Shown: one piece after another, positions 1 to 10,453 of the stretch
How positions within the stretch are numbered: position 1 is the stretch's first letter
Layout: every line of letters starts with the position of its first letter
NCBI GenBank assembly: GCA_036172665.1
Contig: CM069875.1
Coordinates: forward strand, 21,421,806-21,485,805
Origin: Prosopocoilus inquinatus
Lineage: Eukaryota; Arthropoda; Insecta; Coleoptera; Lucanidae
Direction: 5' to 3'
DNA length: 64,000 nucleotides
Program-made: the position numbers and the translations under genes
Notes under the pieces: generated by a model
What the model was told of the DNA's origin: nothing
What the model saw: the letters and a program-made list of their open reading frames with translations, nothing else
The model's database searches: none

Positions 1-531
1 CCTTCTGTTCGTCGACCGAGGACTATTAATCTACCGAGGACTAATGTTAGTGAATCTGCTAATATTATATCCAATATTCAGAATTTGTCATCTTCACAAT
101 CACAACCGGAACTACTTATCCCACCCTCTCAAATTCCACCTTCTCGACTTCAGATTTCACCTTCTCGGCTTGAAATTTCCTCTCCTAGTGTCCGAACCTC
201 TACACCTATTCGATCCCTTTCCTCGTCACAACATGTTATACCCCTTCCTTCACCCTCTCCCAATTTAGTGGGAGTTATCTCAACAGCAGTCCAAAATTAT
301 TATGACGGAATTAAGCCTGAAGTCAGGAACTGTTGTTTAGAGGGTGAGAAAAATCTTAGAAAAGTCACGGATGAGTTGCAATCTTGTCGTGAAATTTTAC
401 GTACAGTTCGCTTAAGGTCTCCGACTGACCAGGCTTTAAACGAACAATATGACAAAATTTCCCTCATTCACAACCGTCTGAGCCTGATCCAAGATTTGTT
501 TCATAATCTTGTCGCAGACATATCTATTTAA
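1..531 (+). CDS. Pro/Ser-rich protein with helical C-terminus, Polinton-associated, 5' partial
   Basis: The reading frame is open from the first base of the window and ends at TAA 529-531, so this is the C-terminal part of a longer protein. The visible 176 residues start with a low-complexity Pro/Ser/Arg-rich stretch with repeated PSRL-like and SPS motifs. A compact, probably helical C-terminal region of about 85 residues follows (from NLVGVISTAV to ADISI). I do not recognise the family. It lies upstream of the Polinton ATPase and in the same direction, so it is probably an element gene. A minor virion or DNA-binding role would be a guess. A Met at 85-87 could be an internal start, but the open frame upstream argues against it. 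Confidence 0.5.
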   Translation, partial: PSVRRPRTINLPRTNVSESANIISNIQNLSSSQSQPELLIPPSQIPPSRLQISPSRLEISSPSVRTSTPIRSLSSSQHVIPLPSPSPNLVGVISTAVQNYYDGIKPEVRNCCLEGEKNLRKVTDELQSCREILRTVRLRSPTDQALNEQYDKISLIHNRLSLIQDLFHNLVADISI

Positions 532-726
532 AAGATTAAGTTTGATTTAGTGTCTTAAGATTTAACTTCTTCTCTTAAGTAGATATGTCTGTGAATTATA
601 TTGTTGTTCAATGGTTTGTTCCTCACATGAAGTTGGAAATGTTGTCGAGGTATTAGGTATGTTTTCGAGGATATAAAATAATATTTTTCTTTGTACAATT
701 TTTAATAATTGTTATTCGTTTTACAG
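532..726 (+). other. Spacer ending in a splice-acceptor-like tract
   Basis: This AT-rich stretch has no convincing reading frame. It ends in a pyrimidine-rich run and CAG immediately before the ATG at 727, so it may be an intron or leader of the next gene. Confidence 0.35.
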
Positions 727-1199
727 ATGAGTTCTTCACCAACCACACCTCTTGTGAAATCAATTTTTATGAGGCAAGTGGAACTGAAAGTGAGTAATCT
801 AATTTGTATTTTACGGTTTACATTTTTGATTATTTACTTTTTCAGTTAATGGACGGAACTCTGATTAATGCAGAAACCGCGGTAATTAATTATCGAATGG
901 TTCATCCACGACTCGAACGGTCACCTTCACCCAGCTACACTCCAACGCCGCTAGCGGCGGCCACACCTGAACGACGGCAGCCGGTGCAGCAAGTGGCGGC
1001 GCCTCAACGCATCCGCCTAAAAAGGAGGGTGTTTGCGCCGCCAGTGTTGGAGCCTCCTCTACCAAGACCTTTACCACTAAAGGTGGAGGTGGAGGAGGAA
1101 AGGGCAGAGGTGGAAGTCGAATCCATGATGGATGAATCTTGGGTTCGTTATCGTTCATTACATTTCAACATTTTAATAACATCTTATTTTTTACAGTGA
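727..1199 (+). CDS. Small acidic/proline-rich Polinton-associated protein, probably spliced
   Basis: ATG 727 opens a 21-codon exon (727-789) ending at a GTGAGT donor. A 56-nt AT-rich intron ends in TTTTTCAG at 845, and the frame resumes at 846 and runs to TGA 1197-1199. The joined frame is consistent. The protein has a Thr/Pro/Arg-rich middle (about residues 40-90) and an acidic tail of repeated Glu-Val pairs. It resembles no family I know. The GC-rich core (about 940-1110) contrasts with its AT-rich surroundings. A second possible intron (donor 1143, acceptor 1196) would give the same stop codon. Splicing is inferred from the signals only. Confidence 0.4.
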
Positions 1200-1230
1200 G
1201 GAGCATTAATCAGAGTGGCTGGAGAAGCCA

Positions 1231-1314
1231 TAGTTAGAAATATTAATTTAGTTAGAAATATTAATTTAGTTAGAAATATTAATTTAGTTAGAAATATTAA
1301 TTTAGTTAGAAATA
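1231..1314. repeat. 18-bp tandem repeat, about 4.7 copies
   Basis: The unit TAGTTAGAAATATTAATT is repeated almost without change. It sits in the untranslated gap between the small acidic ORF and the ATPase gene. Confidence 0.95.
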
Positions 1315-1494
1315 TAATAAATTATATTTATTTAAATAAATAATTTATGAGTTTTAGTAACAGTGTTTATATAACAGTTGATATTGATAACTACAACACA
1401 GTAATACAGTATCGCGTTTGGTAAAGAGGAAATTAATAACGTGTTGTAAGGAGCAAAAATATTTTGAATATTTTTGAAAAATATTATTTTAAAT

Positions 1495-2173
1495 ATGAAG
1501 TTTCAACAACAGTCTTTAAAGTTACCCGTACAAAATTTCGACGATGCAATCGCAAATGAAACCTTTAAACGTCACAGTGTTCTCTTCGGAGGATCAAGTA
1601 AACGCGTTATCATTAGCGGGAGCTCAGGGGCTGGTAAAAGTGACATTATTAACCCATCCGAACGGATTACGTTTCAAAAATTTATACATCTGCTGTAAGA
1701 CCTTATCTCAGGGGAAGTATAAATTTCTCCGACATTTGCTATCAACAGTGCCCGAAATAGGTTACTTTGAAATTTCCGATATTGAAAAAATGGTATCACC
1801 TACAAATGTAAAAGAATATTCAGTCGTTGTTTTTGATGATGTTCAGTGTACTACACAAAATTTAATTAAAGAATATTTCTCCTTTGGACGTCATAGAAAT
1901 ATTGACTGCTTTTATTTAAGTCAAACTTGCAGTGCAATACCCAAACAAATGATTCGTGATAATTGTAATTTCTTAATACTATTTCGTCAAGATTTCACAA
2001 ATTTGAAACACGTTTACGATGATTACGTCAGCGGAGATATGACTATGGACCAGTTTCGTAATATCTGTTACGCTTGTTGGAAGGAACCGTTTGGTTTCTT
2101 AGTTATTGATACCGATTGTTCCATAAACGCAGGGAGGTATCGTAAAGGATTCGACACGTACATATATCTTTAA
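1495..2173 (+). pseudogene. Polinton packaging ATPase (FtsK/HerA, A32-like), frameshifted
   Basis: This family of P-loop ATPases pumps DNA into virus-like capsids. From ATG 1495 the first frame contains the Walker A motif GSSGAGKS at about residues 42-49 (near 1618-1641). The frame is then lost, and the remainder continues in the +2 frame to the stop at 2173. That part carries the Walker B strand YSVVVFDDV followed by FSFGRHRNIDCFYLSQT, matching the sensor region of Polinton ATPases. The break falls at about 1642-1660, immediately after Walker A, so a single small indel explains it. Total length of about 225 residues fits the family. The gene is upstream of the accessory gene and integrase, all co-directional. 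Confidence 0.85.
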
Positions 2174-2262
2174 AACCACTACATTTTACATAGTTCTTTC
2201 ATTTTTACATAGTTCTACAGTTCTTCAGTACTGTAACAGACGTTAAAGGATGCGGATGCACC

Positions 2263-3416
2263 ATGAGTAACAAACTTAAAGCAGAATTAGCCATTGCGCG
2301 CGAAAGTTTGCGTACTAAATTAAAAACACTTAAGTCCGATATTGCACAAGCAAAACATCATGCGGAGCAATCAAAAAAGTATCTGCAGACAACTTATGCA
2401 CCTATATGACAATATCTCGGAGTGGCTCTACACACTCCGAGATATTGTCAATAAGCTAGATGTTGTTCGCAGCGTATTACCTATGAAAGAGGAGCAACAG
2501 TCATACGAAGCCAGTGAAAAGAGATTGAAAGAGGAGCCAAAGAGTTCTTTCCTACGAAAAAGACCGATTTATAAATTGAGATCTGATCCTTCTTTTATAC
2601 GAAAAAGACCGAGTTATAAATTAAAATCCGATCCTTCGTCGCGAATTGGATTGTCAGAGGAGCATGACAACACCACTTGGACGTGAAATTAAACAACCTT
2701 CCATCTTAGAAGATGAAGAAATTCTTGAGGTTCCTCATGAAAAGTCCACATCTCCAACTTCAAAATCTGTTTATGAAGAAGCAGAAGAATATGACACCGA
2801 AAGCAGTAACCCCCCTGCGGACGAATCCCTGGCTCATGCTCGTACACTTCTAGAAGAACGAAAATCATTACTTCGGACTAGATTAGAATCACCGCTGGTC
2901 GAAGCTGCCTTAGAATCGTATCATCCGTTAGCACGCGATTATGTTACACGAATTGAAACTGATGTAGAAAATGAATTCGATACAAAATACGGTGTAAGAG
3001 AAGAAGATGAGAGATTGTTTGTTGGGAACCAGGAGCTTAAGTTTGACGGTCCCGATCTTGTAATTGGAGACTTGGCGTATAAGGGTACTAAAGGTTTATA
3101 CGAGCTGGTTTTTAAAAAAAATCCAGAGAAATTTACGTTTCACGATGTGCGAGACTATAGAGATATATTGAGAAGAACTAGTGCGTTTAAAGTTAATTAT
3201 AATCCCTCAGGGCGAATATCTGCAAGCAGAGGATTTAAATATGTGAATATTATAAAACCAATAATTCAGGGAAAACCACCAAACGTTTGGTGGGCGCGAA
3301 GCTGGGAAACAGGTGGAGCTTTGGAGAAAAAGCTTGTACCTAACAAATGTTTGCAGTATCAATACTGGGATGATCCTAACGAACTAGTAGAACGATTGCG
3401 AATTAAAAGAGGCTAA
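2263..3416 (+). pseudogene. Polinton-associated coiled-coil/conserved protein (possibly DUF8207), two frame breaks
   Basis: ATG 2263 starts a Lys/Glu/Ala-rich, probably coiled-coil segment that stops at 2407-2409. The reading continues in a second frame (about 2400-2680) with two near-repeats of the form RKRPxYKLxSDPS. A third frame then runs to TAA 3416. The last part has the conserved block GTKGLYELVFKKNPEKFTFH, then YRDILRRTSAF and SRGFKYVNIIKPI. I recall this pattern from a domain common in insect Polinton-like proteins, possibly DUF8207, but the name is from memory. Function is unknown. It lies between ATPase and integrase, where Polintons carry structural genes. A perfect hairpin sits at the first frame break. 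Confidence 0.6.
2408..2449. repeat. Perfect hairpin, 17-bp arms, 8-nt loop
   Basis: Arms at 2408-2424 and 2433-2449 are exact reverse complements (GACAATATCTCGGAGTG on the left). The hairpin lies inside coding sequence and starts on the TGA that ends the first reading frame of the accessory protein. Confidence 0.95.
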
Positions 3417-3495
3417 AATTATTTTGTAAATTGTAGTATTTAGTACAATTTACGAGCACACATTTCAGTTTCACATAGTTGTTGATTGATTCACA

Positions 3496-3834
3496 ATGAC
3501 TATTGATAAGTTTGGAAGACACGTTCATAAAAACACAGTTTTCAAACACATTGCTGCTACACCATTATTTTACGAAACATTATTAGACTTTCAGAGTCAA
3601 GAGCTTAACGCCGAAAGTGTATATTTGCTTTCAAATAGAGGTCACCAAACGACGTATACGATCCAAGAAACTTGCGTTGTTAAAAAAGTACTTATTCATC
3701 AACCTACTATTGCCAACATTACAATATCCATCAACGCTATAAATTGTACTGATACTTTAATTGGAAGAACGTTGAATGTGGGAGATCAAATCTCGTTTAC
3801 TTGCACATCTTTGTACAGTTCCATTATTTGTTGA
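3496..3834 (+). CDS. Small conserved-looking Polinton ORF, 112 aa
   Basis: An intact ATG-to-TGA frame that begins MTIDKFGRHVH and ends with a Cys. The sequence alternates hydrophobic and polar residues (for example TIANITISINAINCT), which suggests a beta-rich fold. It has no signal peptide or membrane segment. It starts 80 bp after the accessory gene and ends 32 bp before the integrase, in the same direction, so it belongs to the element. I do not recognise the family. A small virion or tail-like protein would fit the position but is speculation. Confidence 0.5.
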   Translation: MTIDKFGRHVHKNTVFKHIAATPLFYETLLDFQSQELNAESVYLLSNRGHQTTYTIQETCVVKKVLIHQPTIANITISINAINCTDTLIGRTLNVGDQISFTCTSLYSSIIC

Positions 3835-3866
3835 ATTCATCGTAAGAAAACGAGTTCTAACTGAAA

Positions 3867-4806
3867 ATGTCTAATCTATCTTCTAATGTGAAACGTGATG
3901 TTAATGAGTTGCACAAACCAGCAAGGAAAATCTTTCGCCGTCGTCGAGTAATAATAAAAGGACTCAGAGATCTCTTCCAAGCAGACTTAATTGAAATGCT
4001 ACTTTATGCCAAGATAAACAAAGGATACAAATACATTCTGACAGTAATCAACCCATTTTCCAAGTATGCTTGGGGAATACCATTAAAAAATAAGACAGGT
4101 AAAGAAGTAACCAAAGCTTTTCAATCGATTTTATCTGAAGGTAGAAATTCTGTACCGAAAAATATACAAACAGATAACGGAAAGAAATTTTACAATGCAG
4201 AGTTCCAAAATTTAATGAAGAAATATAGAATTAATCACTATAGCGCATACTCTAATTTAAAAAGTTCGATAGTCGAAAGATTTAATAGAACCCTAAAACA
4301 AAAAATGTGGAAAGAATTTAGCATGCAAGGAAATTTCGGATGGTTCAATTTATTACCAAGGCTAATTGAAGAATACAATAACATTGTTCACAGTACGACG
4401 GGTTACAAACCCAGCAAGATAAATCAAAGAAATGCGCAAAGTATTTTACAGTCCGTCTACAGCAACCTTAAAATTGTGGATCCAAGAATTCCAAAATTTA
4501 AAGTTGGAGATCATGTGCGCATCAGTAAATACAGACAAGCATTTTCGAAGATGTACACTCCGAATTGGTCCAACGAAATATTTACCATTTCGTCGGCAGA
4601 ATACTAATCCCAGAACATATCTAATTCAAGACGCTGATAGTGAAGCCATTCTTGGTGGGTTTTATGAGTACGAGTGACAAAAAGTAAAACATCCAGATAT
4701 ATATTTAATTAATGTATTGAGAGAAAAAGGTAATAAAGCGCTTGTAAGTTATTTAGGATTGCGTTCTAAACATGATTCATGGATACCAAAACGCAATGTT
4801 TTATAA
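3867..4806 (+). pseudogene. Polinton integrase (DDE) with chromodomain-like tail, disrupted
   Basis: A retroviral-type integrase that would insert the element into the host chromosome. Counting from ATG 3867, the catalytic residues are D40 (LFQADLIEM), D103 (QTDNGKKF) and E137 (SIVERFNR), giving a complete DDE triad. The first frame ends at 4607. The C-terminal SH3-like region continues in another frame from about 4595 (NPRTYLIQDADSEAILGG) to TGA 4675-4677. Beyond this TGA the same frame continues to TAA 4804-4806 with IYLINVLREKGNKALVSYLG and HDSWIPKRNVL, a chromodomain-like tail typical of Polinton integrases. One frameshift and one nonsense codon therefore separate this copy from an intact gene. 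Confidence 0.88.
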
Positions 4807-7005
4807 TAAATATTTATTAACTACAACTGTAAACATACAATACTCACAATACACAATAAATGAATTTTACAAATTAATTTATTTACTTTCTAACAGAACT
4901 TATAAATAAAACATACTTTATTTATTTTCTAATTCTTTTTCCAGTTTTTCAATTAGTTCTTTTAGTTTTTTATCTCTTTCTATATCAGCAATTTTATGGT
5001 GACCCCACGCCAGAGTATGAATTTTATCATCCAAAATATAACGTTTATCGTCTTTAGATGATAAGGCAATTTTATTTTTCAACTCTGTATACACCGACTG
5101 AAAATCCAAGTGAAACACGTACATCTTTTTAAAAATAAAACCGTTCAATGATTTCTTTGTAGTCATCTACAGATAAGTATTTATCTATAACGTATTTTTT
5201 AACACCTTTTGCTTTCTTAGTACATTTTGAAATAAGCTTTACACAGTAGGCTTTCGCACCGGTCCCGATAAAAGATTCTATAACCTGTCCTGCGTATTCG
5301 TCTTTAAATCGTCCAATAACAGATTCAGTTCGAGGCATTTCATGTACATTATTCGGTGGGTAATTTGAAGTATCAAATTTATCTAAATTTTGCTTTATAT
5401 CATCGTATACATTATCAGTATTAACGGTCAGTATTAAACTATCCGTATCAGTATATAATAAAGCTGCTCTATTGTTATATTTTCGCTTTATAAAATTGTA
5501 ATAAAAATCGTACATTACTGTTTTTGATATTTCCAAAACACAAAACCCTACGTATAAAGGTTTATTATAATTTACTTGTACTTTGCATAATTCTGTTGCG
5601 GCCAGGTGATCACTAAAAATTTTACTCGATTTGTAGTTTGGTTTAGCTATCAATGATTCAGCTCCCGGTCTTCGATTATGGGTTTCACAGCTGGTGGCCA
5701 ATTTAATGTCGACGTGATTCTCAACATTTTCCATAGTTTTAGCGAAAACACTATTATTTAATAATTTGTAAAAAAAATTTTCGAATTCGTTTTTAGCTTC
5801 AGCTCGTTTTTGTGAATTAAAGTCTATGTATATTTTTAGCCAACGAGGTTGCTTAAATTTAATTGCCCTATGAATTTGGTTTAATATTAAATCATTTTCC
5901 AAACATTGTTTCAGATTTAAATAGTGAATTATGTATTTCCTTTTGTTGTACAGATTTGGAATAAGTTTACCATATTTCGAATTTGGTGGAATTATGTTTT
6001 CCGGACAAAATAGTAATTCGTTGTGGTTGTCATGTAAATGAGTCGGGTATTCCAAATCTACTTCGAATATGTACCCGACATCTGAATTTTCTTCTAACTC
6101 TGAAATGTTAAGATTGTTAATCTCTTCTGTACACAACCAAGTAAATTCTCCCCACGGAAATCTGGAACACATTGCGTGACCGTACAGATTTGTAGCATCA
6201 AGATATAGTAAATATTTAGTTGCCTTCTTAGAGTCAAAACCATGCACAAATTTATTATTAGTGTTTTCGATTCTTTTAGTGCACATACTCACTCCACCGC
6301 GTATACCCATTCTAAAAAAATGTAGCATATTAACTTCTTGCAGTAACTCTAATTTAATTTTTGTCATTCTTAACATTGCACCCCAACTTAATCCTGGAGC
6401 GGTGAAAAAATGGCAAGGATCTAGTTTGTAATTATCAATACAACGGTCTCTGAAATTTTCAAATACGTCTGCCAACAGTAAAACATCAGATGTTACGTAT
6501 ACATCACTGTAATCACCCATAGTTTTACAGTTAAATAAATTCCAAACGCGCTGTGCTCTCTCATAATCTTTATCACTTACGTGTTCATCATACAGCACAT
6601 TATAAAACTCTTTCTTAGAAGCTAAAGTGGGAAAATCTAATTTCATGAGTGAGTCAATAAAACAATACGGGAAAATTCCTTTTTGACGTATTTAAACATC
6701 TCCTCATCGTTAAAATATTTTCTAATTTCCCTACATTGCCAATCTTCCAAGTATGAGCTTAATTTCTCTAAAGACGATTGCATGAAACGAAAAGAATCTA
6801 CAAATCTTATTTTGAAATATACTTTACGCTTTTTACCTTTACAGTCTGTCTTATCCCCCACGTGCATTAATTTCGAAAAGGATATACATTTTTCCTTATT
6901 TTGTGCGATCACGTCCACATCTTCACCTTCTAATGCCATTGTCTTTACAAACAAGTGACTGTCATAATTAGAAAGATTATGAAAAACCACTGGAATAAAT
7001 TTTGG

Positions 7006-7290
7006 CATTTGCGAATAAATTGGGCAAGTCGTTTTTGGTCTGCAGTGGGAATGTCGAGCTACGTTTCTGCTGAAGAAGCCCCAAGCAGGTCTGAAACAGC
7101 TGTCCAGAGGCTGCTCGAGGTTCTCACTGCAATCAAAAACGATTTGCACAAAAGTTTTCTAAAATCTTTCATTATGCTTTGACAGCAAGCATGGCCGCCT
7201 TGCATGGGGGACTCATTAGGAGCCGCTTCAATTTGTCTATCCTACTGCAATGTTAAGTCAAAAAGCGATAGTAAGATGTCGCTATTTTAT
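7006..7290 (+). mobile_element. Retrozyme monomer inserted in the Polinton polymerase gene
   Basis: About 285 bp matching the family seen at 34178-34811, 39728-40769 and 41074-41653. It separates the exonuclease half of polB (ending near 7290) from the part that resumes near 7005. The right end is ...CGCTATTTTATAT, the same terminus as in the other insertions. It lacks about 9 bp near 7213 compared with other copies. I could not define a target duplication beyond perhaps AAAT. Confidence 0.85.
7064..7110 (+). ncRNA. Type I hammerhead ribozyme, retrozyme copy A
   Basis: Core CTGAAGA at 7070-7076 and GAAA at 7093-7096. Stem III is AC/GT closing an AGCT loop. The predicted cleavage is after GTC at 7104. 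Stem I pairs 7064-7069 (TTTCTG) with 7105-7110 (CAGAGG). Stem II AGCCC/GGTCT has one mismatch, so this copy may be impaired. Confidence 0.75.
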
Positions 7291-8874
7291 ATTTAAAATT
7301 AATGTTGCACACAGAATGAGCAGCACTTCTAAACGCTCCCGATAAATGTTCGTGATCACGCACCTTCTCCTTAACATCTAATATTGGTTTTTCACAAATA
7401 TGACACATTGTTGCACGGTCGCATGCCTCTTTTTCTTCTCGTGTTAAATCAGTCATCGGCTCAATTTTGCTTAAATATTTATCGTAAATTTCTTTAATAT
7501 CTTTTTCTAACCATTTTATAAACTCAGTGGCGGCATTCTCTCCGCGATATAACTTTAACATTGACAAATTAGCATTGAAACTGCACTTAATGTAATATGC
7601 AAATGAATGAGGTTCGTGTTCATAACACTTAACAGTGAAAGATTTATCTGGATTTGGTTCTACTCTGTCCAGTGGTTTTAGCAATGCTTCGAAATCGGCA
7701 TATATAACAAAAGGAAGTTTTAACTGTTTTTCAAAATTTTCAAATTGTAATATATTCTCTGGCAAAGATTCACCATACTTATTTATTCCAACAATAGTGA
7801 GTATTTCCGTTGTTGTCATCAATTAATAATAAGTTTATATGAATATTTTTTCTATTTTTAGTAAAATGTAACGGTCCTACAACTTCATCAACCGTAACCT
7901 TACCATTATAATGGGAACCGCGTCCGTAGACATTTATAGAAATATTGTTCTTGCTTTCAAATTTCTTCACGTCACAAAGTTTCAGTGGAAATTCTAGGTC
8001 AGTGAAATCCGCTACTGTGTTATAATGGGAATACGAAGACATCCTTTGAGGAAGACCTGCCGGTTGACACATCGCTGACGTTATCGCCCAGGCAAAGCAA
8101 GCGTTGTCGTTACTTCTAACATTTATGACAGCTTTCTTCGCACTTATTGAAGACGGTAATGGCATGAAGCTGGATGCTTTCAGTGGATTGTATTTATTAA
8201 TGTTGACTTCCATATATAAAATTCTGCACAAAGTCCATCCTGTAACAATATTTGCAACTTTAAGTTTTATTCTAAACGATTGCACCTATTATTTTTTTTA
8301 CCCGAATCTCGCTCCTGAAATTCCGACATTTTTACATGTATTTCGTTTACAAAATCACGATATATATTGTATATATCAGTTCCAAAACAAGTTATTTTAT
8401 TCTTGGTGTTAAAAGATTTTATCTCAGAACTTTCTTTAGAATCTAAGAAATAGACTCCGAAAATTTCCACATTCCACTTTAATGCTTTATGCCTAATATA
8501 CTTTGAACCAAAGTTAGTACTTTTTCTTGAATATTGTACATAAAATCCTCGACATCGACATAATTGTAAGGTTCCGTTATACGGTACGTTACGATTTTAT
8601 CTCCGAATGCACCAGCTATCTTCTCCACGCCGTTATCGACGACCACAAAAGCATTACTTTTATGTGAATTACTACGCAAATGTGCTGAGAAACACTTTCT
8701 GCTGACGTATATTTCACACACATCACATTTCATAACGTTCACCTGGTCAACAACTTTGGACGGTCCGGCAATTTCATCTAATTTCAAACGTTTTTCCTGG
8801 CAAGACGTACGCAAATGACGATTCATATTATCGATTCGCGTAAATTTTTTGCCACACTGATTGCAATCAAACAT

Positions 8875-9060
8875 GTTTTATAATTTTAATAAGCACTATC
8901 ACGTTCACTACGTTCAATAAGTTGGTAAACTCAATCTGAGGGTCAACCGTCGCCTGCGGGTATCAAATTAAACACCTCCTTAAATAGGTACATATTCAAT
9001 AACAGGTTGCGTCAGGGTTATTTCAAAACAAGTACATTTGAGTCACCGCGCTTCCGCGCT
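8875..9060. other. Polinton flank without a gene
   Basis: An AT-rich leader upstream of the minus-strand polymerase gene; its promoter is presumably here. I see no clear TATA box or other motif. Confidence 0.3.
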
Positions 9061-9548
9061 TCAAGGTCCGTTACGAGGTCACCTCAGTCATTTCAAGGTC
9101 GCCTCAAGGTCATCCCAAGGTCACCTCACGGTCATTTAAAGGTCACCTCAGAGTCATTTCAAGGTTACCTCAAGGTCACTTCAAGGTCACTGCAAGGTCA
9201 TTTCAAGGTCACCTCAAGGTCATTTCACGGTCACCTCAAGGTCATTTCAAGGTAACCTCAAGGTCATTTCGAAGTCACCTCAAGGTCATCACAAGGTCAT
9301 TTCAAGGTCACCTCAATGTCATCTCAAGGTCATTTCAAAGTCACCTCAAGGTCATTTCAAGGTCACCTCAAGGTCACTGCAAGGTCATTTCAAGGTCACC
9401 TCAAGGTCATTTCGAGGTCACCTCAAGGTCAGTTCAAAGTCACCTCAAGGTCATTTCAAAGTCACCTCAAGGTCATTTCAAGGTCACCTCAAGGTCATTT
9501 AAAGGTAACCTCAAGGTCATTTCAAGGTCACCTCAAGGTCATGACCTT
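9061..9548. repeat. Minisatellite of TCAAGGTCA motifs, 11-bp period
   Basis: About 45 head-to-tail units alternate between CAAGGTCACCT and CAAGGTCATTT, each 11 bp. At least twenty exact copies of TCAAGGTCA are present, plus one-base variants. Because three units make 33 bp, the frame stays open and gives an 11-residue peptide repeat, which I treat as an artefact. TCAAGGTCA is the consensus monomer site of NR5/FTZ-F1 and ERR-type nuclear receptors. Whether anything binds here is unknown. Confidence 0.95.
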
Positions 9549-9577
9549 GACCTCGAAGCTCATGGTGAGGTCACGTC

Positions 9578-9667
9578 AGGAATAGGCCGATTCTGGAACC
9601 TCCTCCGACCTTGACTTTGAATTTTATTGGTCAAGGTCGGAGGAGGTTCCAGAATCGGCCTATTCCT
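9578..9667. repeat. Hairpin, 38-bp arms
   Basis: Arms 9578-9615 and 9630-9667 are exact reverse complements around a 14-nt loop. The inner ends of the arms contain the same CAAGGTC core as the adjoining minisatellite. This may be the terminal structure of the Polinton. Confidence 0.93.
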
Positions 9668-9668
9668 A

Positions 9669-10168
9669 CTACTAGTAAAGAGGGAAGAAGTGTTATGTAC
9701 TTTAAAAATCAGATAGTTTTGGAAAAAAATGAATGAATGTTTTATCGAAAAAGAAAATGTCATGAATTTATTGTAACTTATTTGAAAAACTGGAATAAAA
9801 GTTAATTTTTGACCATCGTCCATTTTTTTAAATCATCAAAGATATAAAAAAAAATATTGTTTAATTACGACTATACCGGGTGGAAAGTTTTAAAGTTATG
9901 GTATTAAAGGAAAAAGAAAATTATGACCAAAATATTATCGTGTTAAAATTATTCCTAAGTATGAATACATTCGGAATATAAATTAAATTTTGAAATTTTG
10001 AAATGAAAAATTTAGTCGCCTATGTCAGATTTACTTTCAAATGTTTTCTTGTAAAAACGAATAATGTAAACTAGCCTTTAGAGACGTAGATCGTAATAGT
10101 GCCCACATATATACATATATATATATATTTTAAATAAAATGACATGGCTTACTAAACAGTAAAATAGA
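9669..10168. other. Gene-free AT-rich stretch
   Basis: No reading frame with recognisable content and no repeat apart from a short (AT)n run near 10115-10130. Confidence 0.5.
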
Positions 10169-10286
10169 AGTGTGCTTGCTTAACTAAAAGTTCACTAAAT
10201 ACAGAAATTTTAAAAGTTAGAAATTTTAAAATTTCTAACTTTTAAAATTTCTGTATTTAGTGAACTTTTAGTTAAGCAAGCACACT
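10169..10286. repeat. 118-nt perfect palindrome without a loop
   Basis: The two 59-nt halves meet at 10227/10228 (AAATTTT|AAAATTT) and I found no mismatch. Ends are AGTGTGCTTGC and its complement. It may be a MITE reduced to its two arms, but I see no target duplication. Confidence 0.92.
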
Positions 10287-10453
10287 CAGTATAATCAGAA
10301 TTTAAAATAGATAGATTTCTGGTATGTCAGGAACCAACTAATTCAAATTTGCAGTATTTATGTCTTAAAAATAAATTATGGACATTTTGTTTCTGTGATG
10401 ATAACGTTTCCGATCAATCCATCAGATGTTGTCCTAAAAATTAGCATGTACTA

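Larger units (their letters stand above)
4918..8874 (-). pseudogene. Polinton protein-primed DNA polymerase B, multiply frameshifted
   Basis: Reading from 8874 leftwards: an N-terminal C2H2 zinc-finger segment (CNQCGKKFTRIDNMNRHLR, then CDVCEIYVSRKCFSAHLRSN), a variable region, an exonuclease-like domain (PFVIYADFEALLKP; CHICEKPILD; VRDHEHLSGAFRSAAH), then FHNLSNYDSHLFVK. The polymerase core follows with motif A YLDATNLYGHAM, motif B LLNNSVFAKTMENVE and motif C LLYTDTDSLIL. The end has the family hallmark IHTLAWGH. Frame changes fall near 8475, 8280, 7800, 6650 and 5150, and a retrozyme splits the gene at 7006-7290. The intact enzyme would replicate the element by protein priming. This copy cannot encode it. 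It converges on the integrase gene, leaving a 111-bp gap. Confidence 0.92.
1..9668. mobile_element. Polinton (Maverick) DNA transposon, right part, decayed
   Basis: Plus-strand genes for a packaging ATPase, an accessory protein and a retroviral-type integrase are followed by a convergent minus-strand protein-primed DNA polymerase B. This gene set defines Polintons, self-synthesising transposons related to viruses. The left end, probably with the capsid and protease genes, lies outside the window. Frameshifts in the ATPase, the accessory gene and the polymerase, a stop in the integrase and a retrozyme insertion at 7006-7290 show that the copy is dead. The right boundary is uncertain. I place it after the minisatellite and hairpin at 9061-9667 because Polinton termini are often repeat-rich, but no terminal inverted repeat can be tested without the left end. 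Confidence 0.88.

Noticed and set aside
9061..9548. Possible CRISPR-like array
   Set aside because: Contiguous 11-bp units without unique spacers, in a eukaryotic transposon; a minisatellite explains it.
9007..9585. Open frames encoding repeated GHLKVTSRSFQ peptides
   Set aside because: They follow from an 11-bp DNA repeat whose triple is divisible by three; composition and context give no sign of a real protein.
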